NCBI GenBank assembly: GCA_030605285.1 | Contig: JAUWIQ010000059.1 | Coordinates: 1 to 8,669, forward strand | Length of the DNA stretch: 8,669 nt | DNA from: Planctomycetota bacterium | GTDB lineage: Bacteria > Planctomycetota > Planctomycetia > Pirellulales > UBA7805 | Direction: 5' to 3' | In this document: piece after piece, positions 1-7,057 of the stretch | Layout of the letters: each line of letters begins with the position of its first letter | Numbering within the stretch: the stretch's first letter is position 1 | Program-made: the position numbers and the translations under genes | The notes under the pieces: model-generated | Databases searched by the model: none | Told to the model about the DNA's origin: nothing | Seen by the model: the letters and a program-made list of their open reading frames with translations, nothing else

Positions 1-58
1 CGGCCGCGCTGGCTGCAGACTGCTGGGAATCGTCAGGGGGCGAATCGGAATGGGACAT
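1..58 (-). CDS. Possible 5' end of a minus-strand gene, cut by the window edge
   Basis: An open minus-strand frame runs from the window edge with no stop until position 134. It would begin at the ATG at 58-56 and reads MSHSDSPPDDSQQSAASAA before leaving the window. The same frame has an earlier ATG at 112-110, which would add 18 residues rich in Pro, Val and Ser. The Ser/Asp/Ala/Pro-rich, charged start resembles the disordered N-termini common in planctomycete proteins, but the stretch is too short to identify a family. No clear Shine-Dalgarno site precedes either ATG. If real, it is divergently arranged with the ligase gene that starts at 205. It could equally be a chance open frame in GC-rich intergenic DNA. 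Confidence 0.35.
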   Translation of the reverse strand, partial: MSHSDSPPDDSQQSAASAA

Positions 59-204
59 GGGGGGAGTGGCCGAAACGGAGGGGACTCCTGGAAAGCCGTC
101 CGCGGGAACCATCCGCTGGCCACGGGCAATAATTTACGAGGCCCGTATTGCGGTCGCCTAACCAACATAGTGTAGACTTGGCATACTCAAATACAAGTCA
201 CACC

Positions 205-927
205 ATGAAGCTCATAGAACAGACTTTTTCAGAACCTGCCGAGAACGTTGCCTTCGACGAGGCCCTCTTGCTCGATGCGGAGCAGCTGCCGGGGCACTCC
301 GGGTTTCTACGGATCTGGGAGCCGGATCAGATTTTCGTTGTGGTCGGTCGAGGTTCAGCAATTTCGCGGGAAGTCGATCTTGCCCGCTGCGGAAAAGATA
401 ACGTACCCGTGCTGCGTCGCAGTAGTGGTGGGGCGGCCATTGTCGCCGGGCCCGGGTGTCTGATGTACGCGGTGGTACTCGCTTATGAACAATACCCTGC
501 GCTGCGGGCGATTGACGAGGCCCATCGTTTTGTCCTCTCTACAATAGCCACATCGCTTTCTGAAATCGTTTCGGGTATTGAGCGTCAGGGCATCAGCGAT
601 CTAGCGGTCGCTGGCAGGAAAGTGTCGGGTAATGCTTTGCGCTGTCGCAGCCAACACCTGCTCTATCACGGTACGCTGCTTTATGACATGACCCTGGCAG
701 ACATCGGCCGCTATCTCCACAACCCGCACCGACAACCGGAGTACCGTGAGGGCAGAGCGCATACGGACTTTGTGGCGAACATGAGCATTTCGCGCGAGGC
801 ATTGCGCGAGGCTGTGATCTCAGGATGGCAGGCCTCAGCGGCACCTACCCCTTGGTCGAGTGAGCGCACCGGGCAACTGGTTACCGAGAAATATTCTCGT
901 CCCGGGTGGACGATGCAGATTCCCTGA
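205..927 (+). CDS. Lipoate-protein ligase A family protein (short, single-domain type)
   Basis: This is a 240-residue protein of the biotin/lipoate A/B ligase fold, expected in the cytoplasm to attach lipoyl or octanoyl groups to E2 or GcvH lipoyl domains. Visible signatures are PAENVAFDEALL (11-22), RRSSGGAAIV (71-80, the family's RRxSGGGxV loop with the third Gly replaced by Ala), SDLAVAGRKVSGNAL (131-145) with the expected catalytic Lys139, HGTLLY (155-160) and GRAHTDFVANM (183-193). It is about 100 residues shorter than E. coli LplA and lacks the C-terminal accessory domain, so it may need a partner or act as an octanoyltransferase; the sequence does not decide this. I chose the ATG at 205 because family similarity begins there. 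An in-frame TTG at 148 has a GAGG six bases upstream and would add 19 residues with no recognisable similarity. It converges with the VWA/GATase gene, leaving a 42-base gap with no visible terminator hairpin. Confidence 0.85.
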   Translation: MKLIEQTFSEPAENVAFDEALLLDAEQLPGHSGFLRIWEPDQIFVVVGRGSAISREVDLARCGKDNVPVLRRSSGGAAIVAGPGCLMYAVVLAYEQYPALRAIDEAHRFVLSTIATSLSEIVSGIERQGISDLAVAGRKVSGNALRCRSQHLLYHGTLLYDMTLADIGRYLHNPHRQPEYREGRAHTDFVANMSISREALREAVISGWQASAAPTPWSSERTGQLVTEKYSRPGWTMQIP

Positions 928-969
928 ATGCCGGTTGCAAACTTACCGATCCCACGGTGCGGGGGCGCT

Positions 970-3291
970 TCAAACTAGCTGCCATCTTTTCCGCAGGAAC
1001 CATTCGGTACATAACAGCCCCGCAAAAATCGCCAGCACGTACCAGCGATCCCAGTAGGTCGTCAAGCTGCGGACCCGCTGTTGGAGTTCCATGGGCTTCT
1101 CGGCGAGTTCCAGCAGCAATTCGGAGAGTTCCTCCGGTGGGAGCGAACGACCTCCCTGCTGCTCGGTATGGCGAGCGAGCGTTTCGAGCATCGCAGGATC
1201 GCTCGTCGATCCACTCAGTTCTCGGTCTTTGGCGTAGAGGAAAAATTGGGAGGTATCGGAACCGATTAATTTTTGGCCCGACCGTGCCTCCACTTCAATG
1301 GTGTAGCTGCCCGGTTCTTCGCAGTCACGCACGATGCCCGAAAAGTCATCACCTGTTCGGACCAGCCGTACTTCGCGCTTTGTGCCGTCCGGCTCGACCA
1401 CCTGGGCCGAGAACCCCAGCTCCGGGACGGGATCACCCGCCGGAGACTGGGCACCAGCTCGGAAAGAGACCCGCTGGCCTGGGGTAAACCGGCGCCCATC
1501 CAGTTTGACCCAGACATTGCCTACTTGCGATTCTTCTTTACGGGCTAGCCACAAGGCGACTTGTCGCCAGAACCGCCGGTAGAGATCTGCGTTGCCCTGC
1601 ATCACCCAACGCCAAGTCGAGTCGCCTGCAAAAGCAAGCACGCGTCCGCCCGGCTCGGCACTCACCAGCAGGGGATGCTGTTGGCCGTCTTCGGCCAGGG
1701 TACGTGCTCCCTGTTTGACGCCACGAAAGTGGTTGGCGCCGCTCAGTGGCGATAGTTTTAACCAGGTCGACATATTTTCAGCGGCCGGTGCGATTTGCAT
1801 CAACGGACTCCGCAAGCCCCAGGGGTCCGCGGGTCGCATTTGCAACGGCCCCTCGAGATGTAGGGTCTGGTCGATCGACTCGTCAAAGTTTTGAATCACA
1901 AATCGATCGATCTTGGTATCCATTTCGACCGGAGAAATCTCAGCTAGCGGAGTATGTTGGTAGCCACCCGGTCGAAAACTGTGCCAACCGCCGAGCATTA
2001 AAAGACCGGCCCCCTGGAGTACGGATTCTTTGAGCTTAAGCAGATCGGCGGGTCGATTGGTTGAAGGATCGCCCGGGAAAAATGCGCTCGAGTCGACATC
2101 CCCCAGAATGTAGATGTCGTAGGCACCCGGCTCGAAGTGTCGGGCCAGATTTTTTAAGGGCCAGTTTGTGCGATCACGAGGATCGAGGTTCAAGAGCGTC
2201 ACATCGATGTCAGGTGATGCCGCCAGCGCACGTCGCAGGAAACGTTGCTCGGGCCGCAACTCTCCCTGGATGTACAGCGCACGCAGACCGCCCGAGAGGA
2301 CAGTCAAGAAGGCGGGCAGCTCATTGTTGGTGGTGGTGATTTCGCCCTCTTGCGGTACAGCCCGAATCAGGAGTTTATACTTCCCGGCCGTTTCCGGGGT
2401 GTAGCTGAGCTCGAAACGCATCTGCTCCCCCTCGGCGCCGACGCGAACAACGTCACTCGCGACGACCTGTTCCTTACCCTCGGGTGTTTCCAGGATCAGT
2501 TGCAGCGGAATTTTCTCGTTGGCAAATCCGGAGGCCCGTAAGGTACCGTTGACGGTGAGCTGATTTTTTACAAATACGGCAAGATCTTCCGGCGCCGACT
2601 CGACTGCTATATCACGTACTCGTTTTGTTCCCGCCCGGTGTCCCAAGGGTATTGTGTACAGGGGGCATCCCAAGCGGGCCAATTGTTTCGCGACCGTTTC
2701 CGAGTCACTCTGCGTTACGTCCACGGTCTGTTCGGCCCCGTCACCCATCAACACAAAGCCGACCAACCGCTTGCCATCCTCGAGCCGCAATACCTCGCGC
2801 ATGCTTTCACCGTAGGCACTCTCGGCACCCTCAGGTGGTGCGTCCCGTTCCGCCAACGCATCGAGTTCCACACGCTGCAAGTCGTTGTCAAACGTGTAGG
2901 CGCGGATCTCCAGCCCTTTTGCATCGCGCAAGCGTTGGATTTGCGGAGCCGCACCGCTCAGGGTTTGTTTCAATTTCTGCCATCGTGAATCTCCAGCAGC
3001 CGTATCTTCAACCAACATACTGCGTGACTCATCGACAAGAAAAACCAAGGTCGCGGATTGTTTTTGAAGTTCCGTAGAAATGTGCGTAGGCCGCAGCATT
3101 GCCAGTAGAAGGGTCAGGATTACCAGGATCCGGAGCAGGGCGAGTGCCAGTCGTCGTCTGGGTGGCAAGTTTGTAAAAAGAATACTCAGGGCCCAGACGC
3201 CCAGTAGCAAGAGCATCAGCATGGCGACCACCAGATAGGCGCCATCACCGAAGTAACGATCGGTGATCGGGCTGATTTGCCACTTTTCCAT
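970..3291 (-). CDS. VWA / GATase1-like domain membrane protein (planctomycete BatA-associated type)
   Basis: This 773-residue protein has two N-terminal membrane segments (about 18-39 and 48-67) and one near the C-terminus (about 748-765). Residues 80-215 look like a von Willebrand A domain with an intact metal-site motif, DESRS (Asp87, Ser89, Ser91), and a later FVLMGDG with Asp184. A beta-sandwich-like region (about 225-330) follows. Next is a GATase1-like/ThuA-like fold (about 335-580), recognised by ALYIQGELRPEQRFLRRAL and GAGLLMLGGWHSFRPGGY. The fold shows no Cys at the nucleophile position: the protein's only cysteines are 209, 656 and 761. A second beta-rich region spans about 590-685. 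The soluble part is probably outside the membrane. Function is unknown; relatives are annotated as glutamine amidotransferase-like, but this is unlikely to be an active amidotransferase. It starts 31 bases after the BatA-type gene, with TTAGGT eight bases before the ATG, so the two are probably one transcript. Confidence 0.85.
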   Translation of the reverse strand: MEKWQISPITDRYFGDGAYLVVAMLMLLLLGVWALSILFTNLPPRRRLALALLRILVILTLLLAMLRPTHISTELQKQSATLVFLVDESRSMLVEDTAAGDSRWQKLKQTLSGAAPQIQRLRDAKGLEIRAYTFDNDLQRVELDALAERDAPPEGAESAYGESMREVLRLEDGKRLVGFVLMGDGAEQTVDVTQSDSETVAKQLARLGCPLYTIPLGHRAGTKRVRDIAVESAPEDLAVFVKNQLTVNGTLRASGFANEKIPLQLILETPEGKEQVVASDVVRVGAEGEQMRFELSYTPETAGKYKLLIRAVPQEGEITTTNNELPAFLTVLSGGLRALYIQGELRPEQRFLRRALAASPDIDVTLLNLDPRDRTNWPLKNLARHFEPGAYDIYILGDVDSSAFFPGDPSTNRPADLLKLKESVLQGAGLLMLGGWHSFRPGGYQHTPLAEISPVEMDTKIDRFVIQNFDESIDQTLHLEGPLQMRPADPWGLRSPLMQIAPAAENMSTWLKLSPLSGANHFRGVKQGARTLAEDGQQHPLLVSAEPGGRVLAFAGDSTWRWVMQGNADLYRRFWRQVALWLARKEESQVGNVWVKLDGRRFTPGQRVSFRAGAQSPAGDPVPELGFSAQVVEPDGTKREVRLVRTGDDFSGIVRDCEEPGSYTIEVEARSGQKLIGSDTSQFFLYAKDRELSGSTSDPAMLETLARHTEQQGGRSLPPEELSELLLELAEKPMELQQRVRSLTTYWDRWYVLAIFAGLLCTEWFLRKRWQLV

Positions 3292-3306
3292 GCGAGTTAC
3301 CTAAAG

Positions 3307-3315
3307 TGTAGGATG
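3307..3315. repeat. TGTAGGATG 9-mer in the gap between the two VWA/BatA genes
   Basis: The 31-base gap (3292-3322) contains TGTAGGATG. The same 9-mer forms both arms of the inverted repeat at 6974-7010. Here only one arm is present, so no hairpin forms. On the minus strand it reads CATCCTACA and lies just upstream of the probable ribosome binding site for the 3291 start. Confidence 0.45.
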
Positions 3316-3322
3316 ACTGCGA

Positions 3323-5476
3323 CTAGGTCTGTTTCTGTTTTCGGTAAAAAAATGTTGCCAGCAATCCCTCTCCGGCAACGACGATGCTGACAAGCAGGAT
3401 CAGCCAGGGATAAGCCTCCCTGCGAGTTCGTCCCTCCACATCCTCACGTGTTCGGCTCAACTGCTCAGCAGTCGTCACCACAGGCAGATCGGATTTACCA
3501 AAGTTTTCGGAGAGTTGCTCTCGATTTGCACGTTTTAAGTTGGTGGCCTCCGAGGGAAGATTGATGCTGAAACCGTGTTCAGCGCCCTGTTTGCCTCCGG
3601 CACCGACACGGTAGTGCCCGGGCGTTTCCGTACTGCTGATCAGGAGTTCCATTCCGCGGTCATCCGCGACGATGCGACGGCTCCCGGTGGGTGTTTTCAG
3701 CAGGTACGACTCGAAGCCTTCATCACGATCGTCCAATCCGAGTCGGGCAACTTCGCCGGTCTGATAATTCAGTCGCTGTCCTGTCGTGCCGACCAGATAG
3801 TCGGCCATTGCGTTGACGAGGACAAAACCGGGCCAGGCATTTTCCCGGGGTGCGAGCAGATCGTTCCAGGGCGTCCGTCCGCCGCGCGACAACGATGTGG
3901 TCAGCAGCAGAAAGTGACCCTTACCGAGTTTTCGGGCCAACAGTGCCGGCCGCCCGTCGTTGTAAGAGAGCAGGGTGCGCGTATCCGCGGACAGCGGTCC
4001 CAATTCCCAGATTCTGAAGATCGGGTTCTGCTGCCAGGGAATACTGTCTTGGCGGCCTTTAAATCGTTGCAGTACCGGATGCTCGAGGCGATCCGGTGCC
4101 AGGTAGAGATCGAGTCCCCTCCACTGACGAACAAGCCTAGCGGGGAGGATTTCCCAGGATCCCGTCGCGTTAAAACGCTCGGGCGAAGTCCCCAGATTGC
4201 CTGCGAGGGCCATGGCAAGGCCGCCCCCCTCATCGACAAACGTCGTCAATTTCTCCCACAACTTCGCAGCAAGTGGGGGCGGGTCCAAGAGCCAGATCGC
4301 GTCGAACGCGGCAAACTTTTCGGCCGCCAGTTTCTCGTAGGGGACGACTTGAATTTCATAACGTGTTTCGCCGCGCTGTCGAAGCGTCGGGGGCGCCAAT
4401 GCCGTGGTTAGCATCCGACTACGGGAATCCGCCGGGTCGGCCGCGGCGACCAGAATCTTGCGGGGGACGCGAACTTCCACGGTGAAGTAGCGGATGTTGT
4501 CGATCTCCAGAGCGTCCCCGCGGGAGAGCCGCAGATACCCATGAAGTATTCCGGCATCACCCACGCGCGTTTGAAAATCGACCTTCGTCGCCTGGCCCTC
4601 CCGGCCATCGACAAATTTTTCTCCACGTTTTTGGGCCTCACCATCCTCGTCGAAGAGATACAACTCGACCGTCTGCTTCCCGGAAACACCTGTATGCCAG
4701 ACTTCGCTCGTGATCCGCAAGAGATCGGGTTCCGAAAGCACTTCCGGCGAGAGTTCGAGGTCACCGAGGGAAAAATTACGGGGCTGCTCGACCCCCACAT
4801 CCATCAGGAAGAAACTTACGTCCGGGTGATCCGCCAAGCGGCGTTGCCAGGCGGAGATTGCCAGTTTGGAATCCCAGTCCACTGCCGACATATCGGTGAC
4901 CAGATAAACCTCCTTGCGTTGTTTATCACTATCACGCAATACGCGCAGGGCATTATCCACCATGTCGATCAAACTGCCGGCAGGGCCCGTGGTGGTCAAT
5001 TGTTCAATTTTATCCACTGCGGCACCTCGGTCCGCGTCGAAGCGAGTCCGGGGACTCGAAGACTCGATCACCACAAGTTCACTATTTCTTGGCAACTGGC
5101 CGACCACCTCCAGGCCCATCTCCTGGGCCACCTCCAGACGCGTCTTATTGTGATGGCGATAATTCATCCGGGGTCGGGTGTCGAAGGCCAGAGCCGCCGC
5201 GACCGGTGCATTGCCCCCCGTGAAGATGCCGGAGGAAAGGAAAATCGGTCGGGCCAACGCAATGGCAAGTAATAAAATCGCAAGACAGCGCAGGATCAAC
5301 AGGAGTAGATGGCGGAGTTTGAGCCGCTGGCGATTTGCCACAGTGCGGGCCTGCAGGAACCGCAGGGCGGGAAATTCCAACTGCCGCGGTCGCTGGCGCA
5401 TGGCGAGATGGAGCAGAATCGGCACCGCGATCAGCAGGCCACCAGCGAGCAGCAGAGGAGTCACAAATATTGGCAC
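3323..5476 (-). CDS. BatA-type double-transmembrane protein with degenerate VWA domain
   Basis: This 717-residue protein opens with the BatA N-terminal two-anchor domain: a membrane segment at about 5-24, the conserved stretch RQRPRQLEFPALRFL (27-41), and a second membrane segment at about 56-77. A VWA-like domain follows (about 92-230). Its metal-site motif is DTRPR (99-103) instead of DxSxS, and the usual TDG is TDMS (194-197), so metal binding is doubtful. Residues 338-530 resemble the GATase/ThuA-like fold of the downstream partner (ILVAAADPAD, AIWLLDPPP, FVDEGGGL, KGHFLLLTTSLS). A single membrane segment near 690-709 is followed by a short basic tail. Its function is unknown. BatA relatives occur with MoxR ATPases and DUF58 proteins in stress or envelope-related clusters; neither is adjacent here. 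The start is GTG at 5476, because a stop lies three codons upstream in the same frame. No convincing Shine-Dalgarno site is visible. Confidence 0.87.
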   Translation of the reverse strand: MPIFVTPLLLAGGLLIAVPILLHLAMRQRPRQLEFPALRFLQARTVANRQRLKLRHLLLLILRCLAILLLAIALARPIFLSSGIFTGGNAPVAAALAFDTRPRMNYRHHNKTRLEVAQEMGLEVVGQLPRNSELVVIESSSPRTRFDADRGAAVDKIEQLTTTGPAGSLIDMVDNALRVLRDSDKQRKEVYLVTDMSAVDWDSKLAISAWQRRLADHPDVSFFLMDVGVEQPRNFSLGDLELSPEVLSEPDLLRITSEVWHTGVSGKQTVELYLFDEDGEAQKRGEKFVDGREGQATKVDFQTRVGDAGILHGYLRLSRGDALEIDNIRYFTVEVRVPRKILVAAADPADSRSRMLTTALAPPTLRQRGETRYEIQVVPYEKLAAEKFAAFDAIWLLDPPPLAAKLWEKLTTFVDEGGGLAMALAGNLGTSPERFNATGSWEILPARLVRQWRGLDLYLAPDRLEHPVLQRFKGRQDSIPWQQNPIFRIWELGPLSADTRTLLSYNDGRPALLARKLGKGHFLLLTTSLSRGGRTPWNDLLAPRENAWPGFVLVNAMADYLVGTTGQRLNYQTGEVARLGLDDRDEGFESYLLKTPTGSRRIVADDRGMELLISSTETPGHYRVGAGGKQGAEHGFSINLPSEATNLKRANREQLSENFGKSDLPVVTTAEQLSRTREDVEGRTRREAYPWLILLVSIVVAGEGLLATFFYRKQKQT

Positions 5477-5531
5477 GGTGATTTATCGCAGGATTGGAGT
5501 CATCCACAGGCCCACTTCAGCCCGCAGTTCT

Positions 5532-5540
5532 ATTATCCCA
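5532..5540 (-). promoter_or_regulatory. Candidate extended -10 promoter element for the BatA-type operon
   Basis: The 191-base gap 5477-5667 separates the glycosyltransferase stop from the BatA-type start. On the minus strand it contains TGG followed by GATAAT (bases 5540 to 5532). This matches the TGn-TATAAT extended -10 pattern with one mismatch, and lies about 55 bases upstream of the GTG start. No good -35 box sits at the usual distance. I see no terminator hairpin with a T-run in the gap, so read-through from the glycosyltransferase gene is also possible. Confidence 0.25.
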
Positions 5541-5667
5541 TGATCGGAAGCAGAACCCCAGATCGACTCGGGTGTTTCTAGGGAGCGAATCAACCGAATA
5601 TACGGAAAATTCTGCGCTGTGGCAGTGGGAAAGTTGGCGGGAAGAACGGCACGCGCTGAGAAACCGA

Positions 5668-6927
5668 CTACCGATCCTGCCCGACCAACTGTTCGATCAG
5701 GGTGGCCGTGTCAGCCAGGGCCGACTCCGTTGGAAACCGCCCGCGGATCTCGCGGCAGGCCGCGGCAATCGGCTCGGAGGCGAGCAATTTTTCCAGCAGG
5801 CCCGCGACCCGCGGGGTACGGAACTGGTGCCTGCGTAGACCGGCACCCGCATTCAGTCGCTCGACGCGGGCGGCATTGTCCGGCTGATCGAACGCCATCG
5901 CCATAATCAGTTGCGGAATACCGGCGGAGAGAGCCTGAGCGGTCGAACCGATACCCCCATGATGGATCAACGCGGCGGCGCGCGGCAAAATCTGGCTGAA
6001 GGGAATGTAATCGAAGTAGACGACACCTTCTGGTAACTGCTCGGGAATCTGCTCGGGGTACCGAGTGAGCAGGATCGCCCGCCGCTTCAATTGTCGGGAC
6101 GCTTCAACTGCGACACGAAAAAAATCCCTCCCGTGCTGCATTGCCGACCCCGGCGTGAAAATCAACGGCGGCGACCCGCCCTGCAAAAAGGCTTCGATCT
6201 CGGGATTCGCCTGGCGGCCTTCTCTTTCATCCCAGAGTGGAAATCCCGTGAGTCGCGTCTCCGCTGGCCAATCGGGTTGCGGGGGGGCATACCAGGAGGG
6301 AAAAAGTCCGATCACCCGCTGCGGAGAATGGCACCAGACGTGGAACAGACGGTGAATCGGCGGCAGCTCGAGTCCTTTGCGGAAGTGATTGGTCTCTCCA
6401 GCGACCAGCAGGTCGGCGAAGAGTCGATCGGCCAGAAGAAATTGCAAACGTTTGAACCACTTGGGAATGCCTCGACCCAAGAGCATGGGCGGTAACGAGG
6501 GCGACTCGTACACGCTGCGGAGGACAGCCGGTTGGAGGTGAATCGTGGCCAGGGGTAGCCCCAGCTTTTCCTGTGCGATCCGGGCACCGAGCGCGGTGAC
6601 CGGTGCCGCCACCACGGTCTCGCCCGGCAGGTAGAGTTGCTGGAGATGCTGATAGATCGGTTCCAGCGTGTGCAGCATGGCCCAGCGGGTAAGCAGCTTG
6701 ACACCATGCACGGGATGCCAGACCTTTGGGTTGGCAGTCACGGTCTTAAACTCTTCACTGGTTCCGAGCGGGCGGAACGCGAATCCGAGTTGGCGGACGA
6801 GTGGCTCAAAGAATGGATTGGTGATGAAAATCACCTCGTGGCCAAGTTGCTGCAATTGGCCCGCGATGCCCAACAGGGGATGGACATCTCCGGAACTTCC
6901 AATCGAGATCAAAATCATCCGCGCCAT
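5668..6927 (-). CDS. GT-B glycosyltransferase, family 1-like (RhlB/UGT type)
   Basis: This 419-residue protein has the two-Rossmann GT-B layout and no signal peptide or membrane span, so it is probably cytoplasmic or peripherally membrane-bound. The N-terminal GT28-like half starts with ISIGSSGDVHPLLGIAGQL (7-25) and GHEVIFITNPFF (29-40). The C-terminal nucleotide-sugar half has LIFTPGSAMQHGRDFF (255-270), FDYIPFSQILPRAAALIHHG (305-324) followed by GIGSTAQALSAGIPQ (325-339), and FDQPDNAARVERL (346-358). The HHGG and DQPDNA motifs are those used by UDP- or dTDP-sugar transferases acting on lipids or small molecules. RhlB-like or sterol/macrolide-type enzymes are the closest sense of fit, but the acceptor cannot be read from the sequence. 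The length is typical. I chose the ATG at 6927, with CAGGG five bases upstream; an ATG three codons later (6918) is possible. It is divergent from the MoaD-like gene and upstream of the BatA-type gene. Confidence 0.85.
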   Translation of the reverse strand: MARMILISIGSSGDVHPLLGIAGQLQQLGHEVIFITNPFFEPLVRQLGFAFRPLGTSEEFKTVTANPKVWHPVHGVKLLTRWAMLHTLEPIYQHLQQLYLPGETVVAAPVTALGARIAQEKLGLPLATIHLQPAVLRSVYESPSLPPMLLGRGIPKWFKRLQFLLADRLFADLLVAGETNHFRKGLELPPIHRLFHVWCHSPQRVIGLFPSWYAPPQPDWPAETRLTGFPLWDEREGRQANPEIEAFLQGGSPPLIFTPGSAMQHGRDFFRVAVEASRQLKRRAILLTRYPEQIPEQLPEGVVYFDYIPFSQILPRAAALIHHGGIGSTAQALSAGIPQLIMAMAFDQPDNAARVERLNAGAGLRRHQFRTPRVAGLLEKLLASEPIAAACREIRGRFPTESALADTATLIEQLVGQDR

Positions 6928-6973
6928 CGTCGCCCTGCCGGTCCCGGGGAGAATCGATTCGAAACGTCGATCG

Positions 6974-7010
6974 CCATCCTACACAAGAAAACATGAGGCA
7001 TGTAGGATGG
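6974..7010. repeat. Perfect 10-base inverted repeat in the divergent spacer
   Basis: CCATCCTACA (6974-6983) and TGTAGGATGG (7001-7010) are exact reverse complements separated by 17 bases. The centre, 6992, is the midpoint of the 130-base spacer between the divergent starts at 6927 and 7058. This could be an operator serving both genes, a hairpin, or part of a dispersed repeat. There is no T-run to suggest a terminator. Confidence 0.7.
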
Positions 7011-7035
7011 GTACGTTCGGCAGTGCCTGCCGTGC
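7011..7035. repeat. REP-like GC-rich hairpin upstream of the MoaD-like gene
   Basis: Directly after the inverted repeat lies CGGCAG (7018-7023), a TGC loop, and CTGCCG (7027-7032), a perfect 6-base stem. An alternative longer pairing joins GTACG (7011-7015) to CGTGC (7031-7035) around GCAG/CTGC, with a small bulge. Further out, GGATG (7005-7009) can pair with CATCC (7039-7043). The arrangement resembles a REP-type palindromic unit, but one copy cannot prove that. Confidence 0.45.
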
Positions 7036-7057
7036 AAACATCCCAGGTAACCCAAAG

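Noticed and set aside
928..969. Possible bidirectional terminator between the convergent ligase and VWA/GATase genes
   Set aside because: I found no convincing stem-loop or T-run in this 42-base gap.
3575..4411. Plus-strand open frame of 278 codons opposite the BatA-type gene
   Set aside because: It has no domain pattern and lies fully inside a clearly coding minus-strand gene, so it is a shadow frame.
4541..5272. Plus-strand open frame of 243 codons opposite the BatA-type gene
   Set aside because: Same reasoning: it is antisense to the VWA-like region and has no recognisable motifs or start signals.
6951..6960. Palindrome GAATCGATTC upstream of the glycosyltransferase start
   Set aside because: A 10-base palindrome is expected several times by chance in a window this long, and nothing else supports an operator here.
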